From positions 62,001-126,000 of the forward strand of contig DXLM01000001.1 of NCBI GenBank assembly GCA_019414725.1: a stretch of DNA of 64,000 nucleotides, given 5' to 3'. Below are positions 57,299-64,000 of this stretch, piece by piece. Both the position numbers and the translations under genes were made by a program. The stretch is from Bacteroides sp. (GTDB taxonomy: Bacteria; Bacteroidota; Bacteroidia; Bacteroidales; Bacteroidaceae). The notes beneath the pieces were generated by a model that was not told where the DNA came from, searched no databases, and worked only from the letters and a program-made list of their open reading frames with translations. How positions within the stretch are numbered: position 1 is the stretch's first letter; each line of letters starts with the position of its first letter.

Positions 57299-58159
57299 TT
57301 AATCTTCAAACACGTCTTGATATGTGTCTTTTCTGATTAAGGCTAGGGTTTTACTATTTCTAGATAATTTCATCCATTCAATTACTGCATTATCAGTAGC
57401 ACCTAATGCAACTTTACCATCTTCTCCATAAACGAAGAGTCCGTCTTTTTTAACGATTACTCCTTTTTCACGAGCTTCTATAAATAACATACGAAGTTGA
57501 ATATCTCCACCAGTATAGCAGTTGATAATCTTTTCCGGAGTTTTCTCAGCTATAGATAATAGGTAATCTTCAACATCAGCATTTGGCTGATTTTTCATAT
57601 CTCTACCTAAAACTTTAGCTACAAGTAATCTTCCTTCATATCCGCGTTCGTCATTCATAATATAATTAGAAGCCTCTACAATAAGTTTACGTCTAGTAAC
57701 TCTACGTTGAGCTTCAAATCCAGGTCTATCTACATAAAGCTCAGCAGTACCGTATCTAGGTCTTTTTGACCTTGGGTCTACTGTTCCGTCGATTAGATAA
57801 TCACCCTTCTCGTTTTTCGCAAATCTGTCAGGAGCGATTAAGTCACAATTTTTAATTGCCTCCCAAACAGCTCTATCATAGACATCATCTAGATTGAAAG
57901 TCTTACCATCTTCTATTACAAATAACTCAGTCTCTGGAATATATGCAGCTAGTCCTTTTGATTCATTTTCAATTTCTTCTGGGGTGAGAATAATATCTCC
58001 TTGGGAGTTTACTCTCTTTACACAATCTGCGTATCTACCACGAGCATCCTTTTGTGGTTGTATGTAATATTTTTGTCCGACTTTACCAAATACACTTCTT
58101 AATACAACGATGTTACTTTTTAAATCTCCATCTTGTACCTCATTAACCTTTTTTGCCAT
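57299..58159 (-). CDS. conserved structural protein, no TAG codons
   Basis: 286 residues, ATG 58157-58159 to TAA 57299, and the only minus-strand gene above 200 codons with no TAG at all. It has a Pro/Gly/Tyr-rich N-terminus (GQKYYIQPQKDARGRYADC), a helical middle and a charged C-terminus ending VFED. It directly follows the major capsid gene, as conserved small virion proteins do in crAss-like phages. The fold is not recognised. A high-level head component is likely. Confidence 0.72.
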   Translation of the reverse strand: MAKKVNEVQDGDLKSNIVVLRSVFGKVGQKYYIQPQKDARGRYADCVKRVNSQGDIILTPEEIENESKGLAAYIPETELFVIEDGKTFNLDDVYDRAVWEAIKNCDLIAPDRFAKNEKGDYLIDGTVDPRSKRPRYGTAELYVDRPGFEAQRRVTRRKLIVEASNYIMNDERGYEGRLLVAKVLGRDMKNQPNADVEDYLLSIAEKTPEKIINCYTGGDIQLRMLFIEAREKGVIVKKDGLFVYGEDGKVALGATDNAVIEWMKLSRNSKTLALIRKDTYQDVFED

Positions 58160-58186
58160 AATTCATATTCATATTTTAAAGAATTA

Positions 58187-58212
58187 GGTGGGGAAGCACC
58201 TCGTTCCCCACC
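58187..58212 (-). terminator. hairpin after the capsid gene
   Basis: A nine-base perfect stem (ggtggggaa 58187-58195 with ttccccacc 58204-58212) lies 32 bases beyond the capsid gene stop. The minus-strand flank (TAATTCTTTAAAAT) is only weakly T-rich, so it may act as an attenuator or a stabilising 3' end for the highly expressed capsid mRNA rather than a full terminator. Confidence 0.6.
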
Positions 58213-58243
58213 GTATCTATTTTATTTTTATTTATCTTACTTA

Positions 58244-59665
58244 TTACTCTTTACAACGAAGAATAAATGAACGATATGGATTAAATACTGCAATACCAGC
58301 ATATCCATGGATAGTCATCATACCTCCAGCAACAGGAGTTGAAACAACACCACTGTCACCACCTGAACGACCACCTACACCAAGTACTTCGTTAAAGATG
58401 TAGTCTTTTCCTTTCAGAGAATACATAGCTACAGGAGGTTGAGTAGAAGTCTTACCAGTTGTAAGGTCAATACATAGAGCATATGGTTCTAAGAACTCTC
58501 TACTTAATGTTCTATCAACTTTAAATGATACAACATTTCCACCCCATTCGTAAGCGTCAAATGTAGCACCTACTTTGATGTATTTTCCTTCTCCGCCTCT
58601 AGACCACAAGTAAGCTCCATCAGTCTTACGAGTAGATAGATAATCTCCAAGAACTCTCTGTACAATTCCCCACATTCTTTCGTTTACCATGAATACAAAG
58701 TGATTACCAGTAGGTTTCTCAGCCTTTTCTACCATAGTAGAGATAATTGTGTGGAATGTGTTAATAGTTACTCTATTAGCAGCATACTTAGAAGCAAATC
58801 TTTCGATTTGAGGAATCATACCGTCACCAATAGGAATTGGACGTCCAGTACCTCTATCAGAGATAGTAGCTTTACCGTCTACTCCGATGTTTCCTTTAGC
58901 TAATAGAATCATATTTTCACGAGCATATAAGAAGTTTTCAATTAAGTTCTTCTTCATAGGCTCAAGTTTGTAAATCTTTTCAGTTAAGCATCCTTGATTT
59001 TCGCCTTTACCAACCTTAATGAAAGTATCTTCCATTAATGCATATTTAGAAGAGTAGCTATCGTCAACACGAATAGTTGTCATATAGTTTCTCATCTTTT
59101 CAACGTTAGATTGATACTTAACGAAACCAGTATCATGCAATTCTGGCTTAGCGTTACCAATGAAACGAGTTGTATCACCGATTTGACATCCATCCTTATC
59201 TAGGATTGACGAGTAATCATCATCAATAAGTCTTACCATTACAGACCACATATTGTCTGCTTTTCTAGTAGGACGAGATACAACAAAACATTGCTATCCA
59301 GTTTTTTCAATTTTGAAAATTTCGTGTAATTGATAATAGTTTTCTGGGAAAATCATTTCAATTTCTGAGCCATCAGCTCCATCTTCAACAGGCACTGCTG
59401 CGAAGGGGATTCTCTTAATATAATTAGTTTCTACTTCCCATTCGAAATAAGTAGAATCAATATTCTGGAATCCAGTAGCTTTCTTGGTATCTCCGTAGAA
59501 AATATTTCTTAGAGCTTCTGTCAAGAAAGTTGCAGTAAGTTCCGGATAAAGACGAGATACAACGCCTAAACGGTGAGGTCTTTCTCCCAAGAATTTACTA
59601 AAATCTTCATAAGTTCTAGTGTCACCCATCGTTGGGCGATTAGTTACAAAACTCGCTACAAGCAT
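58244..59665 (-). CDS. probable major capsid protein
   Basis: 473 residues with one TAG (59294-59296, residue 124) read as Gln, ATG 59663-59665 to TAA 58244. The N-terminus (MGDTRTYEDFSKFLGERPHR region), an FEWEVETNYIKRIP segment and the size agree with crAss-like major capsid proteins (~490 residues) of the HK97 type. It is preceded by an acidic scaffold-like gene and followed by conserved virion genes, the expected order. Nearly all its Gln codons are CAA or CAG, in keeping with high expression. No coordinate uncertainty beyond the start is seen. The identification rests on context and composition. Confidence 0.78.
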
Positions 59666-59693
59666 AATTATTCTTTTTAAATGTTAATAAATC

Positions 59694-60707
59694 TTAATAC
59701 CAATCTTCATCATCTATAAACACATCGTCTGTGGTTTTCTTTTGTGAAGCGGGTTTGTTGAACACCAATTTAGCTTTAGGTTTTCCTTGTAAATCTAATT
59801 TGGCTTGCTCATAACCTCTTCTATAGTTATCCTGAATCTATTTATTTAATTCTTCTACTATTTTATCCTCATTAAGAATCCAGAATGCAGCTTTAGTAAA
59901 TAGGGCAGGGTCATTCATAGCTCTACCAAATGCACTTAATCCTTGGTCATCTATTTCTAGCATAAATGAGGATAAATCTTCTATATCGTCGTCAGATAGT
60001 TGCAGCGGTTGTCCAGCAAAGGAATCAAGTTCTTTAATCTGTCCTTTAATAGAGTCAGCAAATCTATTATAAGCAGCTTCCTCTCTTGCGGCTTTCTCGT
60101 TAGCTATCTGAGCCTCTTCATCTTCCTGAAGTCTTATGTACTCTTTGCGGAGTCCTTCTACTGTTTTCTTGAATAGACCTTCATTTTGTTTAGCTAATTC
60201 AAGTGCTTGATTAATTTCCTCATCAGAAATATCCGACCCGACTTTATGTAATAAATCCAATGCATAAACTTCGTCGTCAGAAAGATCGTCGACTTTATAT
60301 CGTTTAGTTGGTTCTGTTTCTGGCAACAGAGATTGAATATACTCGTCAGGAGTCATTCCACTCTCTCTAATTGTATTAATAAGCTACAATTCGGAGTCGT
60401 CAAAGTCCTACTGTTCTACTTCTTGGTCAATCAAGATATTAATCTATTCTTCTCTGCTTAGAGAGTCCCAAGCTCTTTCTACAATAGCACCAGTTTCGTC
60501 TTCGAATTTAATTTTTCCTGGGTCAGTAATACCTTTAAGACGTAGTACTTCAGTTGTTAAATCTTCATCTGGCTATGCAGAAGGCTTTTGCTAGCCTGCA
60601 GGCTAATCACCTTCATTACCTTCTGGTTTTTGCTGTCCAAGGTCAATGTCCCCAAACTCGTCGTCTTCAAAAATTACATCATCAAAATTTTCCATATTCA
60701 TATTCAT
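59694..60707 (-). CDS. scaffold-like acidic protein
   Basis: 337 residues with seven TAG as Gln, ATG 60705-60707 (two more in-frame ATGs follow) to TAA 59694. It is strongly acidic and helical, with long Asp/Glu/Gln-rich segments (DEEINQALELAKQ, then EDEEAQIANEKAAREEAAYN) and a disordered Pro/Gln/Gly-rich N-terminus. It sits just upstream of the capsid gene, where scaffold or protease-scaffold genes usually lie. No protease motif is seen. The TAGs cluster at the two ends of the protein and not in its middle. Confidence 0.72.
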
Positions 60708-60794
60708 TTTTTAATTAATCATACAATATATAAGCATTGATTAGTTATACAGCAATTAAAACCTAACTAATTGTTAAATTTTAATAATAAAAAA

Positions 60795-63089
60795 TTATAG
60801 TTTCATAATAAATACCAAAGAATAAGAACGTGGTTCTATTTTCAAGGGTTTATTAGGCCATTCAGAATCTGACAAGGTCTACTCTTCGCTAGTAGCAGAA
60901 GATAATGAAGTCCCTTCATCTGTCCCCAAAGATATAGAATGGGTATGGCTTCCACCCGTAGCAGTACCTCCCTACGTCTTTATATTAGATACTCCATCTA
61001 CTGTCCCAGTTTCAGTAGTGATACCTTCTCCGGTTACGGAAGTAACAAAAGTCTTAGAAACTGATTCTATACCCCAGTTATAATCAGAATATTCCAAAGA
61101 TACAGATAGATCTCCAGAACTTCCCGTAGTTCCAGATAAATCCCCACTTAAGCTGTGAGTATGGGCTTTATGAGGATGACTATGTTTTGGTAAGTAATCC
61201 TATGAAAGAATTAATTCATTATTTTCGTCAAGTATGGAGTCATTGTCTCCGACTTCATCTGCTGAGGCAACTGCTTTAATAAATTTTCCCACTAAATTGG
61301 GAGTTCCGTTAGTTCCGTCACATATTGCCCATCCGTAAGGAATTTCTGTCCCACTCCACATTAAAATAACTCCAGAAGGAATGAGAAGAGAAGAGTTAGA
61401 CATTACCCTTAATTTTCTCACTCCTGCTTCACTATATACGTTAACCTATGTAGTCTCATCTGAAGCTAACAAACTTCTAATAATTTCGTCAGGAGTCTGA
61501 ATCTCTCCAGTCATTGTAGACTAAAATTGGCAATTTTTAAATGTTAAAGAGGAATCCTAGAATAGAGAGGCATTATTTACTACATAATTGAATGTGCAGT
61601 TATCCAACATAGAATTAAAAGTAGTATTTGATACATCTTCTTTAAATGTGCATTCCTATATAACCCCACTACAGACAACCTAATCAAAACTTCCAAACAT
61701 AGTATTATTATTGAAAGTACTATTAATAAATAGAGGATGCCTCTAATCGTAGAAACTATTACCATAACAAGGTGTTTCTAGTATAGCATAGTTAGGTAAA
61801 TCCTCTAAGGTCAATACTGTTCCATTATGATTAATTTCTACTCTTATATTAGACAAGTTAATAGTATTATTATAGAAAACATTAGAATTAGTATTGTCAG
61901 ACCCTCCGAAAGTATAATTCCAAATCCCATCACGTAGGAACTTTAGGTGTTTAAAGTTATAATTACAAGAATTACCATACTTATCTGTCATTTTTGTTAT
62001 TAACCCCAGCGCCTGTACGTTGGTTCCATCAATAGTGTAAGTTTTATCATAAGAAATGTCGTAACTAATAATATAATCTGTGTCTTCCTCCAAAATGCAT
62101 TTATCCTAATAGTATTCATAATTGTTCTTTGCAGTTACTATGAGCGGATGGACATTAGAGGGATTTGATTCTGTTGCATCTTCTGGAAGAATTTCAGGCT
62201 CTGCTAACTCCCAGAAATTTCTGAAATTATAAAGTCTATACTATACGTTAGCATCCATCTTAGCGCTTTGTACTAGACTCCTAAAATCCTCAACGGATAT
62301 ATTGATATAGTTTGATGGTAAAGAAGCATCTTCTCTTACTATAATCTTATCTACTTCTAAGACAGACTTATTATCCTAGTTATATAATCTATATCCAGTA
62401 TTAGATGTGGCTCCGTAGGAATATAAAGATGTAGAATTCATAACTAAATCACCGTTTACCTATATCTTACCATCCTATAAAGCCAAATAAGACGTATTGC
62501 CAACCTATAAATCTAAAGAATTAACAGCACGAATAATACTCTCAAACAATTCTATCTCTCCTACAGTGAGTTTCGTAAATTTATCTGTAGAGTCATTATT
62601 TGACTATATCTTAAATTCGGAAATAGTTCCGTCTTTTATTAAAAATAACTGTCCTAAATCCTTAATAAATACTAGACCAGTTGTAATGTTAGCATTTTTT
62701 GCGTCCTCTAAAGTGTTATAATTAAAGCCTATGTTTATTAGAGCCTGATCCTTCTATTCAGAAGTTAACATCTGTTTTTCTAGAAAAGAAATATATTGTT
62801 CTCCAGAGCTATTTAATGGTATTTTAGTTCCATCTATAGAAATCCATACTTCGTTGCCTTCTTCAGTAGGTATTAAGTATATTCCATTATCTGAAATATC
62901 ATCGGAACTAGATGCAGTTTTTAATATATTAGTGCTAGAAGAGGCAATTTTACCATTCTTTATAATATCAATAAACTTGCCACCCCACTAAACTTTTAAA
63001 TCTCCTTTTGTTTTTATAATAAAATTAGAATCGGTAGAACCAATAGTATTATAGGTTTTACCGAACATATTGGTTTTACCTTCTCCCAT
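60795..63089 (-). CDS. fibre protein with a C-terminal collar domain
   Basis: 764 residues with many TAG as Gln, ATG 63087-63089 to TAA 60795. A phage tail-collar domain is visible near residues 570-605: GVILMWSGTEIPYGWAICDG, then GTPNLVGKF. It is followed by a His/Gly/Ser-rich beta region (HSHPHKAHTHSLSGDLSG, later GGSHTHSISLG) typical of fibre shafts and tips. The N-terminal two thirds are beta-rich. Its place between portal-side genes and the scaffold fits a crAss-like head or tail fibre, where sugar or receptor binding at the cell surface is likely. Confidence 0.8.
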
Positions 63090-63090
63090 A

Positions 63091-63495
63091 TTATTTTATA
63101 GTCAGTACTTGTCTTCTGTTTCTATTAGAATAACTTATGTGAATCCAATCTAAGTTATGTTCATCTATTAACTAATCGAATGGTAATTTCAATTTTTGAG
63201 CTAAATCAAATAACTTTTTATTTTCCGATTTAGTATCTAAAACTGTACGTATATCGGCAGCCTATCCAGTCATGTGCTGACTATTACTAGCTCCTCCTAC
63301 AGCCTTGTTTAGGGCTGGACATCTATATCCACTAGTAACAACGATTGGCTTCCCATATGCCTCTCTAAGAGGGTCTAGAACATTTTCTATAAGAGCTATC
63401 AAATTTTGTTCCTATTCTTTAGACGGAACATTTTTAATTCCCTTCTACTAAGCAGTAGTGCTCTTTGTTAGTTCTTTGATAGTAAAAAATTTCAT
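63091..63495 (-). CDS. M15-family peptidoglycan peptidase (endolysin candidate)
   Basis: 134 residues, ATG 63493-63495 to TAA 63091. The zinc site follows the M15 pattern: TSGYRCPALNKAVGG, then SQHMTGQAAD (His74, Asp81), and LDWIHIS (His119). These residues bind zinc and cleave D-Ala or L-Ala/D-Glu bonds of peptidoglycan. The Gln at residue 78 is encoded by TAG, inside the zinc motif, so TAG must be read to make this enzyme. Five TAGs occur in all. It is short and single-domain, as phage endolysins of this type are. The gene ends two bases before the fibre gene. Confidence 0.88.
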
Positions 63496-63561
63496 AAGAT
63501 TATATGTTTATATGTTTACAGTAATATATAGTCATAACTAGTGATTTATCAAAACAAAAAT

Positions 63562-63593
63562 AGGAGAACTTCCCAACTTAGGGAAATCCTCCT
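63562..63593 (-). terminator. hairpin terminator before the M15 gene
   Basis: Inverted arms (AGGAG with CTCCT, plus inner TTCCC with GGGAA) around a short loop are followed on the minus strand by ATTTTTGTTTTG. It closes the transcript of the HExxH gene. The ~65 bases beyond it, to the M15 start, are very AT-rich and could hold a promoter, though no consensus element is certain. Confidence 0.75.
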
Positions 63594-63608
63594 ACTAATT
63601 ATATATAG

Positions 63609-64000
63609 TTATCTAATCCAGTTTCTCAACTATGCTTTAAATAACTTTTTTGCTAATTGACCACTTAGATAAGCAGCTTTCTCGGAATATGGGTCAATAC
63701 CAAACTCTTTACATATATGCATTTCAACATGATTCTTTTCATGGTTATAAGTATCTATAAATTCCTCAGCGGAATCAGGTCTATTTATAACTATGATGCT
63801 TTTGTGTTCTTCTTGGTTAGTAAACGTAAAACCTGAATTTTCGTAATCCTCTATCCTAGAAGCTGCCCTATGTAAAACATCGTCTGGACATCCCAAATCC
63901 TCTAATCTACTCAAAATGTATTGAACATTGGGATTTTCTACAATTATGCAAACTTCTATATCCCAATCGTATTTCTCAAACAATACTCTGAAATGTGTCA
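63609..64000 (-). CDS. HExxH metalloprotease-like protein, 5' end cut by window
   Basis: The open frame reaches the window edge with no in-frame stop, so the true start lies outside; an in-frame TTG at 63981-63983 is only one option. The protein contains YNHEKNHVEMHI, an HExxH zinc motif, followed by a downstream Glu (YSEKAAYLS) that could be the third ligand. It fits small phage zinc-peptidase-like proteins of unknown role. The frame meets TAG at 63630; read as Gln, it continues QLRNWIR and stops at TAA 63609-63611. Which end is used cannot be decided here. Confidence 0.65.

Noticed and set aside
10043..62721. Plus-strand ORFs in the late region such as 10043-10312, 13844-14146, 42449-42829 and 50889-51185.
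   Set aside because: They lie opposite confirmed minus-strand genes, have low-complexity membrane-like translations and no start context or family match. They are shadows.
1..64000. CRISPR arrays, insertion sequences or integrase/attachment sites.
   Set aside because: No regularly spaced repeats, no transposase or integrase motifs and no terminal inverted repeats with duplicated flanks were seen. The only mobile gene is the homing endonuclease.

Overview
This 64 kb AT-rich window reads as part of a crAss-like phage genome (order Crassvirales, hosts in Bacteroidales). The evidence is the two-block layout with convergent transcription, a giant protein with the phage RNA polymerase signature DYDID, a capsid/neck gene run beside it, and above all the genetic code. 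On the minus strand TAG must be read as an amino acid, apparently glutamine (translation table 15). With TAG as a stop, the minus strand from 7.6 to 55 kb breaks into fragments. With TAG as Gln, it resolves into 26 long, mostly overlapping genes ending in TAA or TGA. I merged the fragments by hand and checked frames at the joins.

Block 1 (plus strand, 23-7539): 20 tightly packed small genes, almost all read with no in-frame TAG. They encode nucleotide and DNA metabolism enzymes (ThyX, uracil-DNA glycosylase), a metallophosphoesterase, a YqeY-like protein, a thioredoxin, a DUF3310-like protein and many small acidic or zinc-binding unknowns. This looks like an early/middle operon. A GC-rich hairpin at 7548-7592 separates it from the convergent block 2.

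Block 2 (minus strand, 64000 down to 7591), in transcription order: a HExxH protein (cut by the window edge), an M15 peptidase, a collar-domain fibre, a scaffold-like acidic protein, the probable major capsid protein, several conserved virion/neck proteins, two very large structural proteins (1444 and 1988 aa), a two-domain lysozyme, a GIY-YIG homing endonuclease beside a DUF192 gene, a small Pro/Ala-rich protein, then six proteins (1456, 625, 2780, 2997, 311 and 1569 aa) joined by ATGA-type overlaps. These last six include an SF1-type helicase, the RNA polymerase and a PD-(D/E)XK nuclease, a likely set of virion-packaged, injected proteins. Rho-independent-type hairpins at 63.57, 58.2, 55.06, 53.19 and 36.83 kb divide the block.

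The recoding fits a model in which early genes work under the standard code and late genes need a TAG-reading suppressor tRNA. No tRNA gene was seen here; terminase, portal and any suppressor tRNA would lie outside the window. The most unusual local feature is the homing endonuclease whose N-terminus is a divergent copy of the start of the DUF192 gene it precedes. No gap longer than 300 bases lacks a gene.
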